Below are positions 39,421-47,828 of a stretch of DNA of 64,000 bases, one piece after another. This DNA comes from Streptomyces sclerotialus (GTDB taxonomy: Bacteria > Actinomycetota > Actinomycetes > Streptomycetales > Streptomycetaceae): assembly GCA_000719105.1 (NCBI GenBank), contig JODX01000005.1:1-64000 (forward strand), read 5' to 3'. The stretch's first letter is position 1; each line of letters starts with the position of its first letter. The notes under the pieces are model-generated. The model saw only the letters and a list, made by a program, of their open reading frames with translations, made no database searches and had not been told where the DNA came from. The translations under genes and the position numbers were made by a program.

Positions 39421-39996
39421 TTAACGATCCTTGTGGGCGCCGCGCGCGCGTGCGGCACGCCACTCCGGTGCGAGCACCGACCACACCTCCATGTCCTGGC
39501 GCACGCCCCGGTAGGGGTAACTCTGCCGCAGCACGCCGTCCCGGGTCATGCCCAGCCGTCGCGCCACGGCGATGCTGGGCCCGTTGGCGGACGACGCCTG
39601 CCACTCCACGCGGTGGATCCCGCGCTCGTCGACCAGCCAGTCGATGAGCACCCGCATGGCCCGGGTGATCAGTCCGCGTCCCGTGGCGGCCGGTTCGAGC
39701 CAGCAGCCGACCTCGCCGTTGCCGTGCGCCACGTCGAGGATCCGGACGAGCACCCCGCCGACGAGCTTCCCGTCCAGCCACACCCCGTGCAGGCTGCCGG
39801 TGTCGGCGGCGCGCTTGTCGGCGTACGACTGGAGGAGCTCCCGCGCCGAGTCGGCATCGACGGCGGTGGCCCCGAACGGGATGTGCGTCTGGACGAACTC
39901 GCGCCCGCGGTCGAGGTGCGCGAGGAACTCCTCGGCGTGCCAGGGTTCCAGGGGCCGCAGTTCGGCGCCGTCGTCACCCAGGGATATCGCGTACAT
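39421..39996 (-). CDS. GNAT N-acetyltransferase (RimL/RimJ-like)
   Basis: This 191-aa protein has the GNAT fold: ELRPLEPWHAEEFLAHLDR, GVWLDGKLVGGVLVRILD, GEVGCWLEPAATGRGLITRAM (acetyl-CoA loop region, with the classical Q/RxxGxG/A as TGRGL), and HRVEWQASSANGPSIAVARRLGM. It resembles acetyltransferases of ribosomal protein N-termini. ATG 39996 lies inside the last codons of the MMPL gene (23-nt overlap), so the two are translationally linked. The substrate is unknown. Confidence 0.9.
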   Translation of the reverse strand: MYAISLGDDGAELRPLEPWHAEEFLAHLDRGREFVQTHIPFGATAVDADSARELLQSYADKRAADTGSLHGVWLDGKLVGGVLVRILDVAHGNGEVGCWLEPAATGRGLITRAMRVLIDWLVDERGIHRVEWQASSANGPSIAVARRLGMTRDGVLRQSYPYRGVRQDMEVWSVLAPEWRAARARGAHKDR

Positions 39997-42259
39997 CGTG
40001 CTGTTGCCCCTTCACCGGTACGTCGACCGGGGTCCTCTCCCCGGCGCGTCCCGGCATGCTGGCACGGCGGGCTCCGTCGGCGCCCGCCTTTTCCCGCGCG
40101 CTCCCCGCGCCGCGGCTCTCGGGCGGTTCGATGCTGATGCGCGGCAGCCGGCGCTCCAGCCCGCGGGGCAGCCACCAGTTGGCGCCGCCGAGCAGATGCA
40201 TCAGGGCGGGTACGAGGAGCGTACGGAGCACGAAGGCGTCGAGGGCGACGGCCGCGGCGAGCGCGATGCCGAACATGGCGATCACACGGTCACCGGTGAG
40301 CACGAAGGCGAGGAACACCGAGATCATGATCACTGCGGCCGAGTTGATCACCCGGCCGGTCTCGGCGAGGCCGACGCGCACGGCCCGCCGGTTGTCGCCG
40401 GTCGCCAGCCACTCCTCGTACATCCGGCCGACCAGGAAGACCTGGTAGTCCATGGACAGCCCGAACAGCACCGACACCATGATCACGGGCAGGAAGGGCT
40501 CGATCGGCCCGGCGCTGCCGAGACCCAGCAGCTCACTGCCCCAGCCCCACTGGAAGACCACGACGACGACACCGAACGCGGCGGCGACGGCGGCCACGTT
40601 CATCGCGGCGGCCTTCAGCGGTATCCCGACGGACCGGAAGGCGAGCAGGAGCAGCACACAGCCCAGCCCGATCACCACGGCGACGAACGGCGGCAGTTTG
40701 CCCACGATGACGTCCGCGAAGTCGTCGTACCCGGCGGTGACCCCGCCGACCTGGACGTCGAGCCCGGTGCCCGCCTCGGCACGCGGCAGCACCTCGGTGC
40801 GCAGCCGCTCCACGAGATCACTGGTCGCCCGCGACTGGGGGGAGGACTCCGGGACGACGGTGAGGTGGGCGGCGGAGCCGTCGGCCGCGTACGTCACCGG
40901 GGTCACCGAGGCGACGCCCTCGACGGCCCGGAGGGTGGCGTCGAGGCGGTCGAGCGCGAGCCGGTCCGCGCCGCCGCCGACCTCGGTGACGAGGGTGAGC
41001 GGGCCGTTCACACCGGGACCGAAGCCCTGCGCCAGCAGGTCGTACGCCTGGCGCGTGGTCGAGGACTTCGGGTCGTTGCCCTGGTCGGAGGTGCCCAGGT
41101 GCAGCGAGAACGCGGGCAGCGCGAGCACCGCCATGACGGCGAGCCCGAACGCGCCGAGCTTCTTCGGGTGCCGCTCCACGAAGGCGGACCAGCGGGCGGC
41201 GAGCCCGGTGGGCACCTCCGGCTCCGGACCGTGCTCGGCGAGCCGGCGCCGCTCGCGCCGGCCGAGGGCGCGCGGGCCGATGTACGACAGCAGGGCCGGC
41301 AGCAGCGTCACGGAGGCGGCGACGGTGAGCACCACGGTGAGCGAGGCGGCGACCGCGACCCCGTTCAGGAAGCCGAGCCGCAGGACGAGCATCCCGAGCA
41401 GGGCGATGCACACGGTGGCACCCGCGAACACGACGGCCCGTCCCGTGGTGGTGACGGCGTGCACCGCGGCCTCCGTCACGGTCGTCCCGCGCTTGAGGCC
41501 TTTGCGGTGCCGGGTCACGATGAACAGGGCGTAGTCGATGCCGACGCCCAGCCCGATCAGCATGCCCAGCATGGGCGCGAAGTCGGCGACGGTCATGACG
41601 TGCCCGAGCAGCACGATCCCCGCGTACGCGGTCCCGACGCCGACCAGCGCGGTCGCGATGGGCAGCAGCGAGGCGGCGAGCGAGCCGAAGGCGAGGAACA
41701 GCACGACGGCGGCCACGAGCACGCCCACCGCCTCGGCGAGGTGGCCGCCCGCGCGCTCGGTGGGCCCGGTGATCCGGCCGCCCAGTTCGACCCGGAGCCC
41801 GTCGGTCCCGGCCGCCCCGACGGTGTCCACGATGCGCTGGACGACGGTTTCGTCCAGGTCCTCGACCCGGCCGTCGAAGGCGACCGCCGCGTACGCGGTG
41901 CGGCCGTCGGCGCTGATGCGGCCGTCGTCACCGCCGGCGTACGGGCCGGTGACGGATGCGACGCCGGGCAGGGCGGAGATCCGCTCCAGGGTGCGCGTCA
42001 CGGCCTGTTCGACATCGGCCGCGCGCACCGTCCCCCGGTCGGTGTGCCAGACGACGGTGCCGCTGTCACCGGCGAGGCGCGGGAAGCCCTCCTGGAGGAG
42101 TGCGCCGGCGCGGCCGGACTCCGTGCCGGGGGTCCCGTAGTCGTTCGAGTACGCCGATCCGGCGGCCGCGGCACCGGCGGCGACGCCCGCGAACGTCAGC
42201 AGCCACAACAGGACGGTGGCGAGGCGGTGCCGGACGCACCAGCGCGCGAGAGCTGCCAC
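39974..42259 (-). CDS. MMPL/RND-family membrane transporter
   Basis: This 761-aa protein has the two-half MMPL layout: helix 1 (LATVLLWLLTFAGVAAG), a large extracytoplasmic loop (about 35-170), five helices (about 175-330), helix 7 with GAFGLAVMAVLALPAFSL, a second loop, then five more helices ending near residue 725. The conserved GIDYALFIVTRHRKG and GLSMDYQVFLVGRMYEEW carry the proton-relay Asp-Tyr pairs typical of MmpL proteins. Exports of lipids or lipophilic compounds are usual. The GTG start at 42259 has GGAG 7 nt upstream. It heads a unit with the GNAT and the 208-aa membrane protein. Confidence 0.92.
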   Translation of the reverse strand: MAALARWCVRHRLATVLLWLLTFAGVAAGAAAAGSAYSNDYGTPGTESGRAGALLQEGFPRLAGDSGTVVWHTDRGTVRAADVEQAVTRTLERISALPGVASVTGPYAGGDDGRISADGRTAYAAVAFDGRVEDLDETVVQRIVDTVGAAGTDGLRVELGGRITGPTERAGGHLAEAVGVLVAAVVLFLAFGSLAASLLPIATALVGVGTAYAGIVLLGHVMTVADFAPMLGMLIGLGVGIDYALFIVTRHRKGLKRGTTVTEAAVHAVTTTGRAVVFAGATVCIALLGMLVLRLGFLNGVAVAASLTVVLTVAASVTLLPALLSYIGPRALGRRERRRLAEHGPEPEVPTGLAARWSAFVERHPKKLGAFGLAVMAVLALPAFSLHLGTSDQGNDPKSSTTRQAYDLLAQGFGPGVNGPLTLVTEVGGGADRLALDRLDATLRAVEGVASVTPVTYAADGSAAHLTVVPESSPQSRATSDLVERLRTEVLPRAEAGTGLDVQVGGVTAGYDDFADVIVGKLPPFVAVVIGLGCVLLLLAFRSVGIPLKAAAMNVAAVAAAFGVVVVVFQWGWGSELLGLGSAGPIEPFLPVIMVSVLFGLSMDYQVFLVGRMYEEWLATGDNRRAVRVGLAETGRVINSAAVIMISVFLAFVLTGDRVIAMFGIALAAAVALDAFVLRTLLVPALMHLLGGANWWLPRGLERRLPRISIEPPESRGAGSAREKAGADGARRASMPGRAGERTPVDVPVKGQQHDVRDIPG

Positions 42260-42398
42260 GGACGTGCTCCCTGGGGTGAAGTGTCGATCTTTGACCGGGA
42301 GAGTCCGTTGTCGAATCTCATGTGTGGTCCGCTGTCACTCTTGCAGCAGAAAGAGATCCTTTGCGGCTTTCATGACGTGCATCACAGGTGAGATGACG

Positions 42399-42436
42399 CC
42401 GAGGGCGGCACACCGCACTCGGTGTACCGCCCTCGG
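42399..42436 (-). terminator. Terminator after gatB
   Basis: CCGAGGGCGGCACACC (42399-42414) pairs with GGTGTACCGCCCTCGG (42421-42436) with a single mismatch and a 6-nt loop, 19 bp beyond the gatB stop. Confidence 0.8.
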
Positions 42437-42455
42437 AGAGGTGCAGGAACGCTGC

Positions 42456-43976
42456 TCAGCCCTCGCTGACGCCCAGCTTCTCCAGGATCAGCTCCTTGAC
42501 GCGGGCCGCGTCGGCCTGACCCCGGGTGGCCTTCATGACGGCACCCACGAGGGCGCCGGCGGCCGCGACCTTGCCGCCGCGGATCTTGTCCGCGACGCCC
42601 GGGTTCCCGGCGATGGCCTCGTCGACGGCGGCGGTCAGCGCACCCTCGTCGGAGACGACCTTCAGGCCACGCTTGTCGACGACCTCGTCGGGGGTGCCCT
42701 CGCCTGCGAGAACGCCCTCGATGACCTGGCGGGCCAGCTTGTCGTTCAGGTCGCCGGAGGCCACCAGCGCGGTGACGCGGGCGACCTGCTCCGGGGTGAT
42801 GGCCAGCTCGTCCAGGGTCTTGCCGGACTCGTTGGCGCTGCGGGCCAGCTCACCCATCCACCACTTACGGGCGGAGGCCGCGTCGGCGCCCGCCTCGATC
42901 GTGGTGACGATCAGGTCCAGCGCACCGGCGTTGAGGATGGCCTGCATGTCCGTGCCGGAGATGCCCCACTCCTCGCGCAGCCGGTTGCGGCGGACGAGCG
43001 GCAGCTCGGGCAGGGCGGCGCGCAGTTCCTCGACCCACTCGCGGGCCGGGGCGACGGGCACCAGGTCGGGCTCCGGGAAGTACCGGTAGTCCTCGGCCTC
43101 CTCCTTCACGCGGCCCGAGGTCGTGGACCCGGTGTCCTCGTGGAAGTGGCGCGTCTCCTGGATGATCGTCCCGCCGCCGTTCAGCACGGCGGCGTGGCGC
43201 TGGATCTCGAAGCGCGCGGCGCGCTCGACGCTGCGCAGCGAGTTGACGTTCTTCGTCTCGCTGCGCGTGCCGAACTTCTCCCGGCCGTGCGGGCGCAGCG
43301 ACAGGTTCACGTCGCAGCGCATCTGGCCCATCTCCATACGGGCCTCGGAGACGCCGAGCGCGCGGATCAGCTCGCGCAGCTCACGCACGTACGCCCGCGC
43401 GACCTCCGGCGCGCGCTCCCCGGCACCGACGATCGGCTTGGTGACGATCTCGATGAGCGGGATGCCCGCGCGGTTGTAGTCGAGCAGGGAGTGGGACGCG
43501 CCGTGGATACGGCCGGTGGCGCCGCCGACGTGCGTCGACTTGCCGGTGTCCTCCTCCATGTGGGCGCGCTCGATCTCCACGCGGAAGGTCTCGCCGTCCT
43601 CCAGCTGTACGTCGAGGTAGCCGTCGAAGGCGATCGGCTCGTCGTACTGGGAGGTCTGGAAGTTCTTCGGCATGTCCGGATAGAAGTAGTTCTTCCGGGC
43701 GAAGCGGCACCATTCGGCGATCTCGCAGTTCAGCGCGAGGCCGATCTTGACGGCGGACTCGACGCCGGTCGCGTTGACGACCGGGAGCGCGCCGGGCAGG
43801 CCGAGGCAGACCGGGCAGGTCTGGCTGTTCGCCTCGGCGCCGAGCGCGGTCGAGCAGCCGCAGAACATCTTGGTGTGGGTGCCGAGTTCGACATGGACCT
43901 CGAGGCCCATGACGGGGTCGTACGACGCCAGCGCGTCCTCGTACGACACCAGGTCGGTGTCGGTCGTGGTGGTCAC
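42456..43976 (-). CDS. gatB: Asp-tRNA(Asn)/Glu-tRNA(Gln) amidotransferase subunit B
   Basis: This 506-aa subunit binds the mischarged tRNA and activates it with ATP. Landmarks are [20 protein letters not shown], the zinc cysteines CGCS and [13 protein letters not shown], the signature [29 protein letters not shown], and the C-terminal YqeY-like helical tail. The GTG start at 43976 has AGAGGGA about 9 nt upstream. It is the last gene of gatC-gatA-orf82-gatB, separated from gatA by the 82-aa gene. Confidence 0.96.
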   Translation of the reverse strand: MTTTTDTDLVSYEDALASYDPVMGLEVHVELGTHTKMFCGCSTALGAEANSQTCPVCLGLPGALPVVNATGVESAVKIGLALNCEIAEWCRFARKNYFYPDMPKNFQTSQYDEPIAFDGYLDVQLEDGETFRVEIERAHMEEDTGKSTHVGGATGRIHGASHSLLDYNRAGIPLIEIVTKPIVGAGERAPEVARAYVRELRELIRALGVSEARMEMGQMRCDVNLSLRPHGREKFGTRSETKNVNSLRSVERAARFEIQRHAAVLNGGGTIIQETRHFHEDTGSTTSGRVKEEAEDYRYFPEPDLVPVAPAREWVEELRAALPELPLVRRNRLREEWGISGTDMQAILNAGALDLIVTTIEAGADAASARKWWMGELARSANESGKTLDELAITPEQVARVTALVASGDLNDKLARQVIEGVLAGEGTPDEVVDKRGLKVVSDEGALTAAVDEAIAGNPGVADKIRGGKVAAAGALVGAVMKATRGQADAARVKELILEKLGVSEG

Positions 43977-43991
43977 GGTGGAAATTCCCTC

Positions 43992-44240
43992 TCAGCCCAG
44001 CAGGACGTCGTCGTCGCCGAGGCGCTTCAGCTCGCGGTAGAGGATCGCGAGGTTGGTGACGACAGCGGCGCCGGTGATGACGGCGTCGACCAGCCGCAGC
44101 GTGTCGTTCTCGGAGCGGGCCTTCTTGATCTGCTTGGCCGCACCGATCATGCCGAACGCCGACGTGGCCATCGACACGTACAGACCGGACTTGGACGCCT
44201 TGAAGTCCTTGAAGCCCTTGACCTTGGACAGTGCACTCAC
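43992..44240 (-). CDS. Small membrane protein between gatA and gatB, 82 aa, function unknown
   Basis: The protein begins [21 protein letters not shown] (basic), then has a hydrophobic stretch [17 protein letters not shown], a charged linker ([10 protein letters not shown]), a second hydrophobic stretch [19 protein letters not shown], and the tail [17 protein letters not shown] 44240 overlaps the gatA TGA (GTGA), and GGAGG precedes it inside gatA, so translation is coupled. It ends 15 bp before gatB. I believe this gene is conserved at this place in streptomycetes, but I know no function. Confidence 0.8.
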   Translation of the reverse strand: MSALSKVKGFKDFKASKSGLYVSMATSAFGMIGAAKQIKKARSENDTLRLVDAVITGAAVVTNLAILYRELKRLGDDDVLLG

Positions 44241-45733
44241 AGCGACGGAGCCTCCTCGAGCAGCGGGTGTCCCCACTTTTCCACGAACGCGGCCTCGACA
44301 GCGGCGCCCACCTTGTAAAGGCGGTCGTCCTGCATCGCCGGGGCGATGATCTGGAGGCCCACCGGCAGCCCGTCCTCCGGCGCGAGGCCGCAGGGCAGGG
44401 ACATGGCGGCGTTGCCGGCCAGGTTGGTCGGGATGGTGCACAGGTCCGCGAGGTACATCGCCATCGGGTCGTCGGCGCGCTCGCCGATCGGGAAGGCGGT
44501 GGTGGGCGTGGTCGGCGAGACGATCACGTCGACCTGCTCGAAGGCCTTCTCGAAGTCGCGCGTGATGAGCGTGCGGACCTTCTGGGCGGAGCCGTAGTAC
44601 GCGTCGTAGTAGCCGGAGCTGAGCGCGTACGTGCCGAGCATGATGCGGCGCTTGACCTCGTCGCCGAAGCCCGCCTCACGGGTGAGGGAGGTGACCTCCT
44701 CGGCGGAGTGCGTGCCGTCGTCGCCGGTCCGCAGGCCGTAGCGCAGGCCGTCGAAGCGGGCGAGGTTGGAGGAGCACTCGGAGGGCGCGATCAGGTAGTA
44801 CGCGGACAGCGCCAGGTCGAAGGACGGGCAGTCCAGCTCGACGATCTCCGCGCCCAGCTCCTTCAGCAGCTCGACGGACTCGTCGAAGCGCTGGACGACG
44901 CCGGCCTGGTAGCCCTCGCCGCGGAACTGCTTGACCACGCCGACGCGCATCCCGGCCACCGAGCCGTTGCGCGCGGCCTCGACGACCGGCGGGACCGGGG
45001 CGTCGATGGAGGTGGAGTCGAGCGGGTCGTGACCGGCGATGACCTCGTGCAGGAGCGCCGCGTCCAGGACCGTACGGGCGCAGGGGCCGCCCTGGTCGAG
45101 GGAGGACGAGAAGGCGACCATGCCGTACCGCGACACACCGCCGTACGTCGGCTTCACGCCGACCGTGCCGGTGACGGCGGCGGGCTGGCGGATGGAGCCG
45201 CCGGTGTCCGTGCCGATCGCGAGGGGGGCCTGGAAGGAGGCGAGGGCGGCGGAGGAACCGCCGCCGGAGCCACCGGGGATCCGGGTCAGGTCCCACGGGT
45301 TGCCGGTCGGGCCGTAGGCGCTGTTCTCGGTGGAGGACCCCATGGCGAACTCGTCCATGTTGGTCTTGCCGAGGATGACGACGTCGGCGTCCTTGAGCTT
45401 CTTGGTGAGCGTCGCGTCGTACGGCGGGATCCAGCCCTCGAGCATCTTGGAACCGACGGTGGTGGGCACCCCGGCGGTCGTGAAGATGTCCTTGAGGGCG
45501 AGGGGGACGCCGGCGAGCGGGCCGAGCTTCTCGCCGCGCTCCCGCTTCTCGTCGACGGCGCGGGCCTGCGCGAGCGCGCCCTCGCGGTCGACGTGCAGGA
45601 AGGCGTGGACCTTCTCGTCGACGGCCTCGATACGGGCCAGGTGGGCCTCGGTGACCTGGACGGCCGTGAGCTCGCCGGAGGCGATCTTCGCGGCGGTCTC
45701 GGCGGCCGTGAGCTTGATGATGCTGTCGGTCAT
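44237..45733 (-). CDS. gatA: Asp-tRNA(Asn)/Glu-tRNA(Gln) amidotransferase subunit A (amidase)
   Basis: This 498-aa amidase releases ammonia from glutamine for the transamidation. It has the amidase triad: Lys in PLALKDIF, Ser in [14 protein letters not shown] and the cis-Ser in [24 protein letters not shown] [19 protein letters not shown] is typical of GatA. It starts at ATG 45733, 7 bp after the gatC stop, and its own stop overlaps the start of the 82-aa gene. Confidence 0.97.
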   Translation of the reverse strand: MTDSIIKLTAAETAAKIASGELTAVQVTEAHLARIEAVDEKVHAFLHVDREGALAQARAVDEKRERGEKLGPLAGVPLALKDIFTTAGVPTTVGSKMLEGWIPPYDATLTKKLKDADVVILGKTNMDEFAMGSSTENSAYGPTGNPWDLTRIPGGSGGGSSAALASFQAPLAIGTDTGGSIRQPAAVTGTVGVKPTYGGVSRYGMVAFSSSLDQGGPCARTVLDAALLHEVIAGHDPLDSTSIDAPVPPVVEAARNGSVAGMRVGVVKQFRGEGYQAGVVQRFDESVELLKELGAEIVELDCPSFDLALSAYYLIAPSECSSNLARFDGLRYGLRTGDDGTHSAEEVTSLTREAGFGDEVKRRIMLGTYALSSGYYDAYYGSAQKVRTLITRDFEKAFEQVDVIVSPTTPTTAFPIGERADDPMAMYLADLCTIPTNLAGNAAMSLPCGLAPEDGLPVGLQIIAPAMQDDRLYKVGAAVEAAFVEKWGHPLLEEAPSL

Positions 45734-45740
45734 GACGTGA

Positions 45741-46037
45741 TCAGTCCTCCCCCAGGATCTGCGGCACCTTGAAACGCTGCTGCTCCTGGGCCGGGGCGCC
45801 GGAGAGCGCCTGCTCGGGGGTGAGCGACGGACGGACCTCGTCCGCGCGCATGACGTTCGTCAGCGGCAGCGGGTGGGAGGTCGGCGGTACGTCTTGGTCG
45901 GCGACCTCGCTGACGCGGGCGACCGCGCCGATGATGTCGTCGAGCTGGCCTGCGAAGTGGTCGACCTCTTCGGGCTTCAGCTCCAGACGCGCCAGCCGGG
46001 CGAGGTGGACGACCTCCTCGCGCGTGATGCCAGGCAT
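45741..46037 (-). CDS. gatC: Asp-tRNA(Asn)/Glu-tRNA(Gln) amidotransferase subunit C
   Basis: This 98-aa subunit wraps around GatA and stabilises the complex. It has the family pattern [33 protein letters not shown] and the Pro-rich middle [19 protein letters not shown]. It starts at ATG 46037 and heads the gat operon. The upstream 99 bp hold the promoter; I found no special regulatory element. Confidence 0.95.
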   Translation of the reverse strand: MPGITREEVVHLARLARLELKPEEVDHFAGQLDDIIGAVARVSEVADQDVPPTSHPLPLTNVMRADEVRPSLTPEQALSGAPAQEQQRFKVPQILGED

Positions 46038-46136
46038 GCAGCGATCCTCTGGGGTGAGTGTGTGTGGTTTGGGCTCAATCCTATGGGGCGGTGCCCCGTG
46101 CCCGTGAAACGGTTTGCCGGTGGGCGGCTGAGGCCC

Positions 46137-46628
46137 TCAGCGGCGGGCTTCCCAGGCGGGGCTCACCAGGAAGTGGTTGTCGTACAGCTCCTGCACTTCC
46201 TTCAGGCTCTCGGGGGTGGCCTCGCCGAGGCGGATGCGCTGGAGGTGGCGGAAGTACTCGAAGCGTTCGACGCCGGGGGCGATCACGATCAGGATGTCGG
46301 CGTCGCTTCCGGGTACGGCGGCGAAGGCGTGGGGCATGTTCGGCGGGACGACGACGAGGTCGCCGGGTCCGGCGGTGAGGACCTGGTCCCCGGAGAGCAC
46401 CTCGGCGGCGCCGTCGAGCACGTAGAACATCTCGGCGGAGCCCTTGTGCAGGTGGGGGCGGGCGCCGTCGGCGCCGTCGGTGAGGGTGGCGCGCACGGTG
46501 GACAGCGCGCCACCGGTCGCGCTGCTGTCGGCCAGCAGCTTGATGGCGACGGGCGCTCCGCCGACGACCTCTGCCTCCGCGTCCCGGACGACCACGGACT
46601 CGTCGAACTGCGGCACGAACAGCGACAT
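46137..46628 (-). CDS. Cupin-domain protein
   Basis: This 163-aa protein has both cupin motifs: RPHLHKGSAEMFYVLDGAAEV and PGDLVVVPPNMPHAFAAVP. The metal-binding His, Glu and second His are present. ATG 46628 has GGGAG in front. It lies 40 bp after the DUF4267 gene on the same strand, so it is likely the second gene of the operon controlled by the divergent TetR protein. Such cupins may be oxygenases, isomerases or ligand binders; the reaction is unknown. Confidence 0.88.
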   Translation of the reverse strand: MSLFVPQFDESVVVRDAEAEVVGGAPVAIKLLADSSATGGALSTVRATLTDGADGARPHLHKGSAEMFYVLDGAAEVLSGDQVLTAGPGDLVVVPPNMPHAFAAVPGSDADILIVIAPGVERFEYFRHLQRIRLGEATPESLKEVQELYDNHFLVSPAWEARR

Positions 46629-46668
46629 CTTCGAACTCCCTGCTTGCTGTTGACGGATATGAGCGCGT

Positions 46669-47040
46669 TCAGACGGCGAAGAGCAGTCCGGCGGTGATCA
46701 GGACGAACACCGCCGTGGCGAAGTGAATCCCGAAGGCGACCGCCTTCGTCCCGCCATGACGCAGCACTATCACCGTGTCGAACAGTGGCACGAGCGCCAC
46801 GGCGAGCATGAACCAGGCCTCGGCACGGGCGCCTGCGAAGACCAGCAGCAGCAATCCCATGACACCGAAGGTGCCGTCTCTCAGGCCCTTGATCGAGAGA
46901 TAGGCACCGGCGTCGCCGTCCGGCCCGGCCGGGACGCCGTAACCGGCGGCGGCGGAGGCCGGCTGGAACAGGAACCGGTACCCGAGGAACAGGCAGAACA
47001 GGTTGAGCACGACAGCCAGGGTGTACGCGGTGACGGTCAT
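46669..47040 (-). CDS. DUF4267 membrane protein, 123 aa
   Basis: Four hydrophobic segments are visible: YTLAVVLNLFCLFLGYRFLF (about 5-24), FGVMGLLLLVFAGA (about 57-70), AWFMLAVALVPLFDTVIVL (about 74-92) and FAVFVLITAGLLF-like near the C-terminus. The loop YGVPAGPDGDAGAYLSIKGLRD is characteristic of the DUF4267 family. The gene starts at ATG 47040 behind GAGGAGAGAAG and a mirrored operator. It probably forms an operon with the cupin gene. The role is unknown. Confidence 0.85.
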   Translation of the reverse strand: MTVTAYTLAVVLNLFCLFLGYRFLFQPASAAAGYGVPAGPDGDAGAYLSIKGLRDGTFGVMGLLLLVFAGARAEAWFMLAVALVPLFDTVIVLRHGGTKAVAFGIHFATAVFVLITAGLLFAV

Positions 47041-47066
47041 GTCTTCTCTCCTCGCTCGATGCCGCT

Positions 47067-47134
47067 TTCTAGCAGCGCTAGGAATGAGCGCGAAGCTAGC
47101 AGAGCGTCGACAGATTGGCTAGCGCTGCTAGAAT
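47067..47134. promoter_or_regulatory. Mirrored TetR operators between DUF4267 operon and tetR
   Basis: The 13-mer CTAGCAGCGCTAG at 47069-47081 recurs as its exact reverse complement at 47119-47131, with centres 50 bp apart; the shared core is 15 bp (TTCTAGCAGCGCTAG). Each copy touches a -10 box pointing outwards: TAGAAT (47129-47134) for tetR, with TCGACA (47107-47112) 16 bp upstream as -35, and TAGAAA (minus strand, 47071-47066) for the DUF4267 operon. The tetR transcript would start at about 47141, next to its ATG. Confidence 0.8.
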
Positions 47135-47141
47135 TCCCGGC

Positions 47142-47744
47142 ATGTCGATCCAGACGCGCCGGGAGCGCGAACGAGCGGAACGCGAGCGGCTGATCGTCAC
47201 GGCCGCGCGCGAACTGGCGGAGGCCGAGGGCTGGGACGCGGTGACGACACGGCGCCTGGCCGCCGAGATCGAGTACAGCCAGCCGGTTCTGTACAGCCAC
47301 TTCAAGGGCAAGGGCGCGATCATGGCGGCCGTCGCGGTGCAGGGCTGCGCGGATCTGGCTCAGGAAATGCGTACGGCTCGTACGGCGGTGAAGGGCACGC
47401 GGAAAGCGCTCGCGGCGGTCGGCGAGGCGTATACGACGTTCGGGCGGCGGCGGCCGGCCCTGTACGACGCGATGTTCACGCACGCCGTGGACCTCCCGTT
47501 CGCCACTCCGGACGCGCCGGCGGCCCTGCAGGAGGCGTTCGGGGAACTGGTCCGGGCGGTGGAGCCGATCGCGGCGCCAGGGGACGACGTGGGGCTGCTG
47601 ACCGAGACGTACTGGGCGGGCCTGCACGGTCTGGTCACGCTGGTGCGCAGCGGACGGCTGCCGGAGGAGGCTCACGAGCAGCGGCTGGCGCTGCTGATCG
47701 GGCACTTCACGGCGGGCATGGGGGCGGGGGCGGAGGCGGACTGA
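47142..47744 (+). CDS. TetR-family repressor of the DUF4267-cupin operon
   Basis: This 200-aa regulator has the HTH at 14-60 (LIVTAARELAEAEGWDAVTTRRLAAEIEYSQPVLYSHFKGK), followed by a TetR C-terminal ligand domain of the WHG type. ATG 47142 was chosen because the -10 box ends 7 bp upstream, which predicts a leaderless mRNA; the in-frame ATG at 47115 is upstream of that -10 box. The mirrored operators imply autoregulation and repression of the divergent operon. Confidence 0.9.
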   Translation: MSIQTRRERERAERERLIVTAARELAEAEGWDAVTTRRLAAEIEYSQPVLYSHFKGKGAIMAAVAVQGCADLAQEMRTARTAVKGTRKALAAVGEAYTTFGRRRPALYDAMFTHAVDLPFATPDAPAALQEAFGELVRAVEPIAAPGDDVGLLTETYWAGLHGLVTLVRSGRLPEEAHEQRLALLIGHFTAGMGAGAEAD

Positions 47745-47828
47745 GAGGGCGGCGTCCGCTCCACGGTCGGCCCGCACGCGGGGCAAGGCCGGATGGGAAG
47801 GGCCTGGTGGGCAGGGCGACCGGGCGGG

